Assembly: GCA_027483665.1 (NCBI GenBank)
Contig: JAIXUC010000026.1
Location: 169,974-233,973 of the forward strand
Source of the DNA: Comamonadaceae bacterium
Lineage (GTDB): Bacteria > Pseudomonadota > Gammaproteobacteria > Burkholderiales > Burkholderiaceae_C
Direction of reading: 5' to 3'
DNA length: 64,000 bases
Shown: piece after piece, positions 42,001-51,388 of the stretch
Layout: each line of letters begins with the position of its first letter
Position numbering within the stretch: the stretch's first letter is position 1
Position numbers and translations under genes: made by a program
Notes under the pieces: model-generated
Told to the model about the DNA's origin: nothing
Databases searched by the model: none
Seen by the model: the letters and a program-made list of their open reading frames with translations, nothing else

Positions 42001-43173
42001 GTGCCCGTGATCACCACCATTGAAGACCTGCGCGTGCTGGCCAAGCAGCGCGTGCCCCGCATGTTCTACGACTACGCCGACAGCGGCTCTTGGACCGAGA
42101 GCACCTACCGCGCCAACGAGAGCGACTTTCATCGCATCAAGCTGCGCCAGCGCGTGGCGGTGAACATGGAAGGCCGCAGCACACGCAGCACCATGATTGG
42201 CCGCGATGTCGCCATGCCGGTGGCCATTGCGCCGACGGGCCTCACCGGCATGCAGCACGCCGACGGAGAAATTCTGGCGGCGCGTGCGGCTGAGAAGTTC
42301 GGCATCCCGTTCACGCTGTCGACCATGAGCATTTGCTCCATCGAAGACATCGCCAAGCACACCAAAGCGCCGTTTTGGTTTCAGCTCTACGTGATGAAAG
42401 ACCGCGACTTCATCGAACGCCTGATCGACCGCGCCAAAGCCGCCGGTTGCGACGCGCTGGTGATCACGCTGGATTTGCAAATCCTGGGTCAGCGCCACAA
42501 AGACATCAAGAACGGCTTGTCTGCACCGCCCAAGCCGACGCTCGCCAACATGATCAACTTGTTCACCAAGCCGCGTTGGTGCTTGGGCATGTTGGGCACG
42601 CCGCGGCGGCAGTTCGGCAACATCGTGGGTCATGTGAAGGGCGTTGCCGACATGGGCTCGCTGGCCGAGTGGACGGCCAAACAGTTCGACCCGGCGCTGA
42701 GCTGGGCCGATGTGGAGTGGATCAAGAAGCGCTGGGGCGGCAAGGTCATCTTGAAGGGCATTCAAGACGTCGAAGACGCGCGCCTGGGCGTGGACAGCGG
42801 GGCTGATGCGCTGATCGTCTCCAACCACGGCGGCAGACAGCTTGACGGCGCGCCCTCGTCCATTTCTGCGCTGCCGGCCATCGTCGATGCGGTGGGGCAG
42901 CGCATCGAGGTGCACATGGACGGCGGCGTGCGCAGCGGGCAAGACGTGCTCAAGGCCCGCGCCCTGGGCGCACGCGGCTGCTACATCGGCCGGGCCTTTT
43001 TGTACGGCCTGGGGGCCATGGGCGAAGCCGGCGTGACGAAGGCCTTGGAAGTCATCCACAAAGAATTGGAGCTGACCACGGCCTTCTGCGGCCGCACGGA
43101 CATCAACACGGTAGACCGAAGCATCTTGCTGCCCGGCACCTACCCCACGGCGAACGGTTGGAATCAGGCGTAG
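42001..43173 (+). CDS. lldD: FMN-dependent alpha-hydroxy-acid dehydrogenase (L-lactate dehydrogenase type)
   Basis: A 390-residue flavoenzyme that oxidises L-lactate or related 2-hydroxy acids, probably feeding the respiratory chain. FYDYADSGSWTESTYRANE at the N-terminus, PTGLTGMQHADGEI and the active-site SNHGGRQLDGAPSS with the catalytic His and Arg are diagnostic. GTG at 42001 is the start, with GGAG upstream. A substrate other than lactate (glycolate, mandelate) is possible, so the symbol is tentative. Confidence 0.87.
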   Translation: MPVITTIEDLRVLAKQRVPRMFYDYADSGSWTESTYRANESDFHRIKLRQRVAVNMEGRSTRSTMIGRDVAMPVAIAPTGLTGMQHADGEILAARAAEKFGIPFTLSTMSICSIEDIAKHTKAPFWFQLYVMKDRDFIERLIDRAKAAGCDALVITLDLQILGQRHKDIKNGLSAPPKPTLANMINLFTKPRWCLGMLGTPRRQFGNIVGHVKGVADMGSLAEWTAKQFDPALSWADVEWIKKRWGGKVILKGIQDVEDARLGVDSGADALIVSNHGGRQLDGAPSSISALPAIVDAVGQRIEVHMDGGVRSGQDVLKARALGARGCYIGRAFLYGLGAMGEAGVTKALEVIHKELELTTAFCGRTDINTVDRSILLPGTYPTANGWNQA

Positions 43174-43245
43174 CGTCGCTTAGCTGCGTCGTTACCCGAG
43201 TCGCTTACCCGAGTCGGCTACACCGAAGGCGAACGCGGCTTGGCT

Positions 43246-44493
43246 ATGCTGCCTAACGTGCAGCACCAGCCCTCTTTTTTTGACGACGAAGCCCCGGCCC
43301 TGGGCGCCGGGCTGGTGCGAGAAGGCGCAGGCAGCGCAGCGCAGCCGCGGCGCATCGCGCACCTGGACATGGACGCTTTCTACGCCTCGGTGGAGTTGCT
43401 GCGCTACCCGCAGCTCAAGGGCTTGCCCGTGGTCATCGGGGGCGGGCGCAGGCGGGTCGACAACGCCCTGCAAGGCGGCGAGCGCGCCTTGGCCGACATA
43501 CCGGTGGCCGAATTCCCGACGCTCAGCGGCTACAGCGGGCGCGGTGTCATCACCACCGCCACTTACGCGGCGCGGCAGTTCGGTGTGGGTTCTGCCATGG
43601 GATTGATGAAGGCCGCCGCGCTGTGCCCGCAGGCTGTTTTGCTGCCGGTCGATTTCGAGGAGTACCGGCGCTTTTCGCGGGCCTTCAAAGCCGTCATCAC
43701 CGAGATTGCGCCAGTGATGGAAGACCGCGGCGTGGACGAGGTCTACATCGACTTCACCCAGGTGCCCGGCGGCCAACGCGAGGGCGGGCTGGCGCTGGCA
43801 CGGCTGATCCAGCGCAGCGTGTTCGACGCCACGGGCCTCACCTGCTCCATCGGTGTGGCGCCCAACAAGCTGCTGGCCAAGATGGCCAGCGAGCTGCGCA
43901 AACCCAACGGCATTTCCATCGTGCAAGAGGCCGACTTGACCAAGCTGATCTGGCCGCTGGCCTGTCGCAAGATCAACGGCGTGGGCCCCAAGGCCGACAA
44001 GAAGCTGACCGCTTTGGGCATCCACACCATCGGCGAGTTGGCGGCTCAACCGCGCGACAATTTGCTGCGCCACTTCGGCAAAAGCCAAGGCGCATGGCTG
44101 CACGATGCGGCCTGGGGCCGAGACGAGCGCCCGGTAGTGACCGAGAGCGAGCCGGTCAGCATGAGCCGCGAAACCACCTTCGAGCGCGACCTGCACGCGG
44201 TGCGCGACCGGCAGGCACTCTCAGAGGTGTTCACGCGCCTGTGCGAGCAATTGGCAGCCGATTTGCAGCGCAAGGGCTACGCCGGACGCACGGTGGGCAT
44301 CAAGCTGCGCTACGACGATTTCACGAGCGTCACGCGTGACATGACGCTGCCCACGCTGGTGGCCGAGGCCAGCGCCATTCGCCAAGCCGCGGGACTTTGC
44401 CTCAAGCGCGCGCCGCTGACCAAGCGTCTGCGGCTGCTGGGGGTGCGGGTGGGCACTTTGGCTCGCGCAGCAAGGCCAGATCAGCCGAGCTGA
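43246..44493 (+). CDS. dinB: DNA polymerase IV
   Basis: A 415-residue Y-family translesion polymerase. IAHLDMDAFYASVELLRYP carries the first catalytic Asp with the steric gate region, and DRGVDEVYIDFTQV carries the second acidic pair. GVAPNKLLAKMASELRKP and the helix-hairpin-helix KINGVGPKADKKLTALGI follow. About 25 residues precede the polymerase start, as in other Burkholderiales. Its 3' end overlaps the convergent rsuA gene by 92 bases. Confidence 0.95.
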   Translation: MLPNVQHQPSFFDDEAPALGAGLVREGAGSAAQPRRIAHLDMDAFYASVELLRYPQLKGLPVVIGGGRRRVDNALQGGERALADIPVAEFPTLSGYSGRGVITTATYAARQFGVGSAMGLMKAAALCPQAVLLPVDFEEYRRFSRAFKAVITEIAPVMEDRGVDEVYIDFTQVPGGQREGGLALARLIQRSVFDATGLTCSIGVAPNKLLAKMASELRKPNGISIVQEADLTKLIWPLACRKINGVGPKADKKLTALGIHTIGELAAQPRDNLLRHFGKSQGAWLHDAAWGRDERPVVTESEPVSMSRETTFERDLHAVRDRQALSEVFTRLCEQLAADLQRKGYAGRTVGIKLRYDDFTSVTRDMTLPTLVAEASAIRQAAGLCLKRAPLTKRLRLLGVRVGTLARAARPDQPS

Positions 44494-45229
44494 GCCAGCG
44501 CCACTGGCCCGGTGCCAGCGCTGAATCGAGTGTCAAACCACCTATGGCGTGGCGGTGCAGTGCATCCACCCGGTTGCCCACGGCCGCCACCATGCGCTTG
44601 ACTTGGTGGTAACGGCCTTCGGTCAGCACCAACTCCAACACCTGCGGCTGCAGGGCGCGTGCGCTTTGCGCGGCCACAGGCTCGGGGTCGTCGTCTAGCA
44701 CCACGCCTTGCACCAGTCGTTGCAGCTGTGTCTCGTCCAGCGCGTGTCGCAGTTGCGCCACGTACAGCTTGGGCACATGGTGGCGCGGCGAAGTCATGCG
44801 GTGGATGAAGGTACCGTCGTCGGACAGCAGCAACAAGCCGGTGGTGTCCTCGTCGAGTCGGCCCACCGCTTGCACCCCGGGCTGGCCTTGGCGCGGTCGC
44901 TGCCGCAGCGGCGCTGGCAACAAGGTGTAGACGCTCGGGTGCATGGACGGGCGCTGCGAGCACTCGGTGCCAGCAGGTTTGTTCAGCATCAGATAGGCCT
45001 GCGCCGCATACACCCAAGCCTGGCCTTGCACTGAAAAGCGCAAGCCGCGTGCCTGACCGGCTTCCTCTTGCAGTGGCAAGAAAACCGCGCCGGCATCGGT
45101 GCAGGGTTGGCCTTCGACCTCGACCAAGCCCTGTTGAACAAGCCCGGCACACAACCTGCGCGTGCCGAAGCCTTGAGAAAACAAAATGTCTTGCAACGCC
45201 AACGGGCGCACGCGCTCAGCCTTGGCCAT
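44402..45229 (-). CDS. rsuA: 16S rRNA pseudouridine synthase RsuA-like
   Basis: A 275-residue pseudouridine synthase, probably forming pseudouridine 516 in 16S rRNA. The order is S4-like N-terminus, LMLNKPAGTECS, the catalytic Asp in AVGRLDEDTTGLLLLSDDG, and GRYHQVKRMVAAVGN near the C-terminus. It ends in a tail overlapping dinB. It is the last gene of the pilU-pseudokinase-kinase-rsuA run, beginning 17 bases after the kinase stop. Confidence 0.92.
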   Translation of the reverse strand: MAKAERVRPLALQDILFSQGFGTRRLCAGLVQQGLVEVEGQPCTDAGAVFLPLQEEAGQARGLRFSVQGQAWVYAAQAYLMLNKPAGTECSQRPSMHPSVYTLLPAPLRQRPRQGQPGVQAVGRLDEDTTGLLLLSDDGTFIHRMTSPRHHVPKLYVAQLRHALDETQLQRLVQGVVLDDDPEPVAAQSARALQPQVLELVLTEGRYHQVKRMVAAVGNRVDALHRHAIGGLTLDSALAPGQWRWLSSADLALLREPKCPPAPPAAADAWSAARA

Positions 45230-45245
45230 GTGCCCCTGGTCTCCG

Positions 45246-47783
45246 CTAACCTTTGGTCGCCTGACGCAAAGCCATGACAGCTTGGTTACGCAGCGTGCGC
45301 AATAGCGACAACTCGCGCTCGCTGATGACGATGTCGCCAGCGCGGCTTTTATCGGCGTAGATCAAGCCAATCGGCGCGCCTTTCACCATAAGCGGCAGCA
45401 ACAAAAAAGTCGGCGCATTGGCCGAGCGAACGAACCACTCCGGCAGGCGGTTGGCGATGTTGCCCACCGTCGCGTCGGCAATGAGCATGTCGGCCCCTTT
45501 TGCGCACGATGCAGAGAATACGTCGCTGGCACCGGCCAGCTTCACCTGAAAGCGCGGAGCAATCGAGTCGGCCTGAAGCCCCAGGGCGAAGCGGCCAGTC
45601 AGAGCGCCACTTCGGGGCTCGCGCAGGCACAGCACGACGCGCTCGAACGCCAAGCTGCGGTAGATGGTCTCGAGCACCATGCGCAACACCTGCTGCAACG
45701 GAACGCTGTCTTCGACCATGGTGTTGGTGATGTCCTGCACACCAGCGGCCAAGGCTTCGGCGGCTTGCACGCTGTCAGCCAAGGCGGCCCGATCTTGCGG
45801 GCCTACCGGGGTGCGCATTTCAGAGCTGGCGCGCGCTGCTGCGGCCTCCAGCTTGTGGCCTGCCAAAGAGTCGGAGCCATCGGCAACCCCCGGCCCAGTT
45901 GCAGACGTGTCGGCACCCGCGGTCCCAGCGGTCTGGCCCAACATGCTGGCCATGGGCGAGCCCGGACGCACCGTGATGGACAAGCTGCTGGCCAGCTCGC
46001 GCATGCGCACTTGCGCCTGGGCCACTGTCTGCTGCAACGCTTTGCTCTGCAAACCCAGCGCCTTGCTGTAGCGCTTGCAAGTGACGTCCAAACGTTCGGA
46101 CAGTCCGGCATCGGAGCCGCCCAGCAAGGCATCGGTCACTTCGTTGGCAGCACTTGCGAGTGTCTGCAAGCGCTCTTGCGCGGTTTCCGGCGTTCGCAAG
46201 CTGCTGTCGCTGGGCAAGCGGCGCATGGTTTGCAGCAAGGCATCGGGCAGCGCCCAGTGTCGTGCCACGCCTTGTGCCAATTCGTCGTAACCCACGCCCA
46301 GCACGTGCCGGGCAGCGGCCATTTCTTCGGCCCACGTAGACGGCGCACTGGCACCGCCTTGTTTGCCAGCGCTGCCAGCATCGGCTGCGCCCTTCTGTGC
46401 CAAGCGCCTGCGGATCTGCTCGGCCTCTTCGGGAAAGTAGAACTGCGTCAGCATGCGCCCGAGGTTCTGCAGCACAGCGCCAATGAAGGCTTCTTCTGCC
46501 TCACGCGGTGACTGACCCAGCTCGTTGGCCAGCGTGCCCGCCATCAGTGCGCGCAAAAACTCTTCTCGCAGCGCACCGATGTTTTGTTTGTCGCGCATGT
46601 GGTCCAGCAGAACCAGCGACAAGGCCAGGTTGCGAATGCCTGCAAAGCCCACCAGCGCCACCGCACGCGAGACCGTGCTGATCGTGCCGCCGCCGGCTGT
46701 GGCGTAGTAGGTGGAGTTGACCAAGCGCAGCAACTTGTTGGTGAGCGCCACGTCCTTCAATATCTCGTTGGACAGGCTGGCGACGCTTTCGTTTTCCGAC
46801 TGCGTGATTCGGTGAATGCGCGAAATGGAGTCGGACAAAGCCGGGAAGTCGGTCTTGTGGCGCATGCGGCGCAACAAAAAATCGAGCGTCCCGTTGCCTT
46901 CAGCTGGGTCCTTGCTGCTGCCACCGGCCTGACCCGAACCCGATTCACCCGGAGCCAACCAGGCGGCCAGAGCAGCGCGCATGCTGGCTGCGTCGCTGTA
47001 GCGGTCTGCCACTTCGCGCGCCAACGCACGACGCACGATGGCACGCAGACCGTCGTCTACGCCTTCGGGTTGGTCTGGCGGTAATGCCAGGTCTTCGTTA
47101 GCCAAGCGGTAGAGCGCGCGATAAGGGTCGGCCTCGGCCACGGCGGGTCGGCCCAGCAACAGCTCGTAGAGCACCAACCCTGCAGAAAAAACATCCATGG
47201 CAGCGGTGGGCGCTGTGCCCCGAATCACCTCAGGTGCCATGTAGCTGGTGGTGCCGACCAAGTCGACTGGCGCGCTGGACGTGCGGTTGACCAGCGCCAA
47301 GCCGAAGTCCATGACGCGCGCGCGGCCCTGCGTGTCCACGATCACGTTGGAAGGCTTCAAGTCGCGGTGGATCACCCCAGCGGCATGGGCGTGGGCCAAA
47401 CCATCCAGTACGCCCAACATCAATGGCACGGCCACTTTGTCCCCAAGAGCGCCACGCTGGCGAACCGTGTCCGCCAGGGTCTGGCCGGCCACCAACTCGA
47501 ACACCATGAAGGGCTGGTCGCCTTGAAGGTCCGCCTCGAACAAAGTGACGATGTGCGGGTGGCTCAGCCGGCTGACGGCGCGGGCCTCGGTCATCCAGCG
47601 CTCAACGGCTTGGGCGTCGGCGCGTTCGACTCGCATTTGTTTGAGGGCGACCTCTCGCTCCAGCTGAGGGTCGAAGGCCTGCCACACCACGCCTTGCGCG
47701 CCACGACCCAGAACCCGCCGAAGCTCGAAGCGTCCGATGTGCGTTGGCGTGCTGGCGCCAGTGGCCTTGGGTTCAGCGGCCAC
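45246..47783 (-). CDS. Ser/Thr protein kinase with HDOD and GAF domains
   Basis: An 845-residue signalling protein. The kinase (about residues 17-285) is complete: glycine loop GRGAQG (29-34), VALKQ Lys at 48, HRDLKPSN at 139-146, DFG at 159-161 and an APE-like MAPEV. An HDOD domain follows (about 330-540, e.g. LKDVALTNKLLRLVNSTYY and ALVGFAGIRNLALSLVLL). The C-terminus (about 690-840) resembles a GAF domain. No membrane helix is seen. GTG 47783 with AGGA eight bases upstream is my start; the gene overlaps the upstream pseudokinase gene by 11 bases, so the two are likely coupled. HDOD proteins often act downstream of second messengers, but its target is unknown. Confidence 0.9.
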   Translation of the reverse strand: MAAEPKATGASTPTHIGRFELRRVLGRGAQGVVWQAFDPQLEREVALKQMRVERADAQAVERWMTEARAVSRLSHPHIVTLFEADLQGDQPFMVFELVAGQTLADTVRQRGALGDKVAVPLMLGVLDGLAHAHAAGVIHRDLKPSNVIVDTQGRARVMDFGLALVNRTSSAPVDLVGTTSYMAPEVIRGTAPTAAMDVFSAGLVLYELLLGRPAVAEADPYRALYRLANEDLALPPDQPEGVDDGLRAIVRRALAREVADRYSDAASMRAALAAWLAPGESGSGQAGGSSKDPAEGNGTLDFLLRRMRHKTDFPALSDSISRIHRITQSENESVASLSNEILKDVALTNKLLRLVNSTYYATAGGGTISTVSRAVALVGFAGIRNLALSLVLLDHMRDKQNIGALREEFLRALMAGTLANELGQSPREAEEAFIGAVLQNLGRMLTQFYFPEEAEQIRRRLAQKGAADAGSAGKQGGASAPSTWAEEMAAARHVLGVGYDELAQGVARHWALPDALLQTMRRLPSDSSLRTPETAQERLQTLASAANEVTDALLGGSDAGLSERLDVTCKRYSKALGLQSKALQQTVAQAQVRMRELASSLSITVRPGSPMASMLGQTAGTAGADTSATGPGVADGSDSLAGHKLEAAAARASSEMRTPVGPQDRAALADSVQAAEALAAGVQDITNTMVEDSVPLQQVLRMVLETIYRSLAFERVVLCLREPRSGALTGRFALGLQADSIAPRFQVKLAGASDVFSASCAKGADMLIADATVGNIANRLPEWFVRSANAPTFLLLPLMVKGAPIGLIYADKSRAGDIVISERELSLLRTLRNQAVMALRQATKG

Positions 47784-49620
47784 TGACAAAGTCCTGACCA
47801 GCAGACAGGGCTGCGGCGTTCCCCGGAACCGGCTCAGTGAGCAAACCGTTGTCCTCAGGCACCCGACTGCGCGCGCCGGCAACGCCACCGCGGCTGGCGC
47901 GCAGCCGGGCCTGGTTGATGCAGCGCTGCAGGCGGCGTTCGTCCAGGTCGATGTGGCGACCGTAGCGCTGCAACACACGGCGCAAAGCGGTTTGCCGCTG
48001 GGTAGCGGCGGGTTGGGCGAGCGCGTCGACCACTTCGTTTGCAGCGTTGGCCACCAAACGCAGCATGGCGTCCACCCCTTCTGGGCGTGGTACCTGGCCC
48101 GAGGCGTCGTAAGTAGCCATCATGGCGACCAGGTCGTGCGGCACATGCCAAGCCTGTGCCAACTGCTGACCGAGTTGCGCGTAGTCACAGCCCAGCACCG
48201 CGGCGGCTGCATGTTGCTCGTCCATGGCGTCGTTTTGGCCTGTGGCCGAGGGCTGCATCAGCGCCACGATCTGCTCCGACTCTTGCGGGTAATGAAACGC
48301 CACCACCAAGCGCCCGAGGTTGTGCATGGTGCCCGCCAGCACCGCGACCTCGGAGCCCATGCCATCGGGCAGCAGCTCTTCGCTGAGATAGCCTGCAAAA
48401 GCAGCACGCTCCACCGCGCGCGCCAGCGGTCGCACGGCCGGTGAGTTGTCGGGCAACAGACGCAGCTGGCGTGTGGCCTCGGTGACGCCACGCAAACCTA
48501 CCAAGGCCACGGCACGCGACAGGGCAATCACCGGGCCGCCGCCAAGGCCACGGAACTCAATGGTGTTGACTTGGCGCAGCAACTCCAAGGCAAGGCTTAA
48601 ATCCTGCGCCACAGCCTCAGCCAACTCGCCAATGGTCAGCATCGGGCGCTCGACCACGCGGTAGACATGCGCTTGCGTACCGGGGCGCGCCGGCAAGAGG
48701 CCGTCGCGCCCACAACGCTCGATGAGCTGCTGCACAAAACTGGGCTGGGTGGCGTCGTCCACGTCGCGCCAGCCTTCGAGCGCGCGCAGCATGGCACGCG
48801 CCGTGGCGTAGCGCAGCCGAGGGTTGGCGTGAGTCGCCCGCTCGACGATGGCGCGCAAGCCTTGATTCACCGGGTGCGGCGTGTCTTGCAACAACACCGG
48901 CGTCTTTCCGATTTGGCGCACCAGCTGAGAGATGTCGTCACTGCCGTCACCGCCGTCCAAAAGACTCAGCAACAACATTCCGGCAGACAACACGTCCCGC
49001 GCCGCAGCGCCCCGCTGAGACCACAGCGCCAGCGCGTCCACATTGGACTGCGCGGGTGCTCCACCTTGGCCACGCTCGGATAACTCACCATCCCACAGAG
49101 ACGCGACGCCCACGCCCAACAGCGTGGCGCGACCCATGCCGTCGATGCCCACATTGAAAGCCTCGACGTCGTGGTGGGCAGCTCCCCCGTCGTGAAGATA
49201 GGCCAGAGCCTGCAACACGTCGCACAGCCAAGACACCACTTGGCGCGGCGTGGGCGGGTCGACCAGCGTGGCCAGGTGCGCGGCGAGCAACTGCACACCT
49301 TCAGCCGGGTATGCGGCATAGGGCCAGCGCTCGGAAGTGGACGACTCGGCCAGTGGCAGCAACTGCGGGTGCTCACGGCGGCTGCCAACCCTGACCGCTT
49401 CGTGCCAACGCTCCGAAGCTTGGCGCAACTCCGGCATCTTGCGCGGCAAGCACAAGAAATGCTCGGCACCGCTCTCCAGGTGCGTCCCCCGCCACACCAT
49501 GCTGCGTTCCGACGAGCCCAGCAACTCATGCAGCGCATAAGGCCCGAGGGACGGGGTGGCGGCGGGGCTGGTGGGCATGTGAGGGAGGTGGGGCCAACTC
49601 GGCGCAAACACGTGCGCCAT
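47773..49620 (-). CDS. Pseudokinase with HDOD domain
   Basis: A 615-residue paralog of the downstream kinase. The kinase-like part (about residues 20-290) has lost key residues: the loop reads LLGSSERSMVW without the glycine pattern, the VAIK Lys position is EHFLCLP, HRDLK is HHDVEAFN, and DFG reads LGVGVA. It is therefore probably catalytically dead. An HDOD domain follows (about 320-560) with LALELLRQVNTIEFRG and ALVGLRGVTEATRQLRLL. No GAF is present. I chose ATG 49620; GTG 49641 is possible. It lies between pilU and the active kinase, so it may be that kinase's regulator. Confidence 0.85.
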   Translation of the reverse strand: MAHVFAPSWPHLPHMPTSPAATPSLGPYALHELLGSSERSMVWRGTHLESGAEHFLCLPRKMPELRQASERWHEAVRVGSRREHPQLLPLAESSTSERWPYAAYPAEGVQLLAAHLATLVDPPTPRQVVSWLCDVLQALAYLHDGGAAHHDVEAFNVGIDGMGRATLLGVGVASLWDGELSERGQGGAPAQSNVDALALWSQRGAAARDVLSAGMLLLSLLDGGDGSDDISQLVRQIGKTPVLLQDTPHPVNQGLRAIVERATHANPRLRYATARAMLRALEGWRDVDDATQPSFVQQLIERCGRDGLLPARPGTQAHVYRVVERPMLTIGELAEAVAQDLSLALELLRQVNTIEFRGLGGGPVIALSRAVALVGLRGVTEATRQLRLLPDNSPAVRPLARAVERAAFAGYLSEELLPDGMGSEVAVLAGTMHNLGRLVVAFHYPQESEQIVALMQPSATGQNDAMDEQHAAAAVLGCDYAQLGQQLAQAWHVPHDLVAMMATYDASGQVPRPEGVDAMLRLVANAANEVVDALAQPAATQRQTALRRVLQRYGRHIDLDERRLQRCINQARLRASRGGVAGARSRVPEDNGLLTEPVPGNAAALSAGQDFVSGR

Positions 49621-49720
49621 AGAGTGCAAACCATTATCCACAGCGGCAGCCGGGAAAAACGCTGAACTGCTGCCCTCAGAGGGGCTACATCTGGCTGAAG
49701 CGGGGCTGAGCCGCCCCGGC

Positions 49721-51016
49721 TCAGCTCAGGCTGGCTTGGCTGTCGCGGAACCGGCTGTCTATGCCGCGCTCTTTCATCTTCTTTTCCAGCTCCTGGTTTT
49801 CCAACTCCCGACGGCGCTGCGCCTGCTTGAGTTGCTCTTCGGCGCGAAGGGCCTCCAACTCCTCCGGTGTGGGCGCCTTGTCGAAGGACAAGCTGGGGCC
49901 AGAGGCACCTTCTGGCTCGCCGCGCTTGCTTTTCAGTTTGATGGCCAGACGCAGCTCGTTGGCGGAGTCTGCGTTGCGGATGGCTTCGTCGAACCCGATA
50001 TGACCTTGGTCGTACAACTCGAACAGCGCCCAATCGAAGGTGCGCATGCCCAGCTCCCGGGATTTCTCCATGAGGGCTTTGATGTCGCCAAACGCGCCTT
50101 TGAAAATGCGCTCGGCAACGGTCGGCGTGTTGATCAGGATCTCGACGGCGGCTTTGCGGCCTTTGCCATCCTCCGTGCGCACCAGCCGTTGCGACACGAT
50201 CGAGCGCAGGTTCGCAGACAAGTCCATCAACAGCTGGTTGCGGCGCTCTTCCGGGAAGAAATTGATGATGCGGTCAATCGCCTGATTAGCGCTGTTGGCG
50301 TGCAAGGTGCCCAGGCAGAGGTGCCCGGTCTCGGCAAAGGCGATGGCGTGCTCCATGGTCTCGGGGTCGCGGATTTCGCCGATCAAGATGACATCGGGCG
50401 CCTGGCGCAGCGTGTTCTTCAGCGCGTGGTGCCAAGAGTGCGTGTCCACCCCCACCTCCCGGTGGCTCACCAGAGACTTCTTGGAGATGTGCACGTACTC
50501 CACCGGGTCTTCCACGGTGATGATGTGCCCCGGCGAGCTGGAGTTGCGATGGTCGATCATGGCCGCCAGCGACGTGGACTTGCCCGAACCCGTGCCACCC
50601 ACCACCAGCACCAACCCCCGCTTGTTCATGATCACTTCTTTAAGGATCGGCGGAAGCTTCAGTTTTTCAAAACTGGGAATCTCGGAGGCAATGGTGCGCA
50701 CCACCATGGCCACGTTCTGCTGCTGCACATAGACATTCACCCGAAAGCGCGACAGGCCGGGAATGCTGATGGCGAAGTTGCACTCCATCTCCTTGGCGAA
50801 CTCTTCGCGCTGGCGCTCGTTCATCATGGCGTGGGCCAGCACGCGGGTCACCTCTCCGGTGAGCTTTTGCTGCGTCAGCGGCTGCATGCTGCCGTGCGCT
50901 TTCATGCTGGGCGGGAAATCGTGGGCAATGAACAAATCGGAGCCGTTCGCCTGACTCATGGCCCCCAGCAATTTGTGCATGTAGCCGCGGGCTTGTTCTT
51001 CGTTGAGTGTGGTCAT
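49721..51016 (-). CDS. pilU: Twitching-motility ATPase PilU
   Basis: A 431-residue PilT/PilU-type secretion ATPase, accessory retraction motor of type IV pili. Walker A is GGTGSGKSTS, the Asp box ITVEDPVEYVH, Walker B VILIGEIRDPETM and the His box GHLCLGTLHAN. The C-terminal tail beyond residue 365 is charged and coiled (LKQAQRRRELENQELEKKMK), which with the overall length favours PilU over PilT. The usual pilT neighbour is not upstream; instead a divergent toxin-antitoxin pair begins 124 bases away. It heads the run pilU-pseudokinase-kinase-rsuA. Confidence 0.9.
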   Translation of the reverse strand: MTTLNEEQARGYMHKLLGAMSQANGSDLFIAHDFPPSMKAHGSMQPLTQQKLTGEVTRVLAHAMMNERQREEFAKEMECNFAISIPGLSRFRVNVYVQQQNVAMVVRTIASEIPSFEKLKLPPILKEVIMNKRGLVLVVGGTGSGKSTSLAAMIDHRNSSSPGHIITVEDPVEYVHISKKSLVSHREVGVDTHSWHHALKNTLRQAPDVILIGEIRDPETMEHAIAFAETGHLCLGTLHANSANQAIDRIINFFPEERRNQLLMDLSANLRSIVSQRLVRTEDGKGRKAAVEILINTPTVAERIFKGAFGDIKALMEKSRELGMRTFDWALFELYDQGHIGFDEAIRNADSANELRLAIKLKSKRGEPEGASGPSLSFDKAPTPEELEALRAEEQLKQAQRRRELENQELEKKMKERGIDSRFRDSQASLS

Positions 51017-51094
51017 CGGAAAAGTATCTCTGTGCAGCGCTGGACGGTCAACGATGGGCGGCAGTGCTCAGCTAGGCAGCGATCGGCTGATGAG

Positions 51095-51112
51095 ATGATG
51101 CATTCGCATCAT
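51095..51112. promoter_or_regulatory. Inverted repeat before the vapBC pair
   Basis: ATGATGC (51095-51101) and GCATCAT (51106-51112) form a perfect 7-bp inverted repeat with spacer ATTC, 28 bases before the antitoxin start. Toxin-antitoxin operons usually repress themselves through such operators, so this is the likely binding site of the antitoxin. Confidence 0.5.
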
Positions 51113-51139
51113 GATGTAATCGCATCCAATGAGGTGCCC

Positions 51140-51388
51140 ATGAGAACCACACTCGACATTGAAGACGACGTTCTGGCCGCAGCCAAGGAATTGGCGCGCA
51201 GGCAGCGTCTCCCGGCTGGTCAGGTCATCTCCCGCCTGTTGCGTGAAGCCTTGTCCGGCGCACGCAGCACGCCTGCAGTTTCAGAAGCAGGTTTGCGTTC
51301 GGTTGCCGGCTTCCAGCCATTTGCTTCCCAAGGGGTGCTGATCACCGACGCCAGCATCGACGCGTTGCGGGACAAAGAAGGCCTTTGA
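51140..51388 (+). CDS. Antitoxin of a VapBC-type pair
   Basis: An 82-residue protein whose N-terminus, MRTTLDIEDDVLAAAKELAR, has the ribbon-helix-helix pattern of VapB/CopG antitoxins; the C-terminal part (FQPFASQGVLITDASID) is the likely toxin-binding tail. It is too short to be anything else in this context: the next gene is a PIN toxin whose ATG overlaps its stop (TGATG). A 7-bp inverted repeat upstream is the likely operator. Confidence 0.85.
   Translation: MRTTLDIEDDVLAAAKELARRQRLPAGQVISRLLREALSGARSTPAVSEAGLRSVAGFQPFASQGVLITDASIDALRDKEGL

Noticed and set aside
41245..43059. A 604-codon open frame on the minus strand opposite gdhA and lldD
   Set aside because: It is antisense to two clear enzymes, has a His/Ala/Arg-rich shadow composition and no recognisable motif; high GC keeps the opposite frame open.
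49736..51388. A 550-codon plus-strand frame opposite pilU
   Set aside because: Only its last 82 codons (the antitoxin) are real; the rest is the mirror of pilU.
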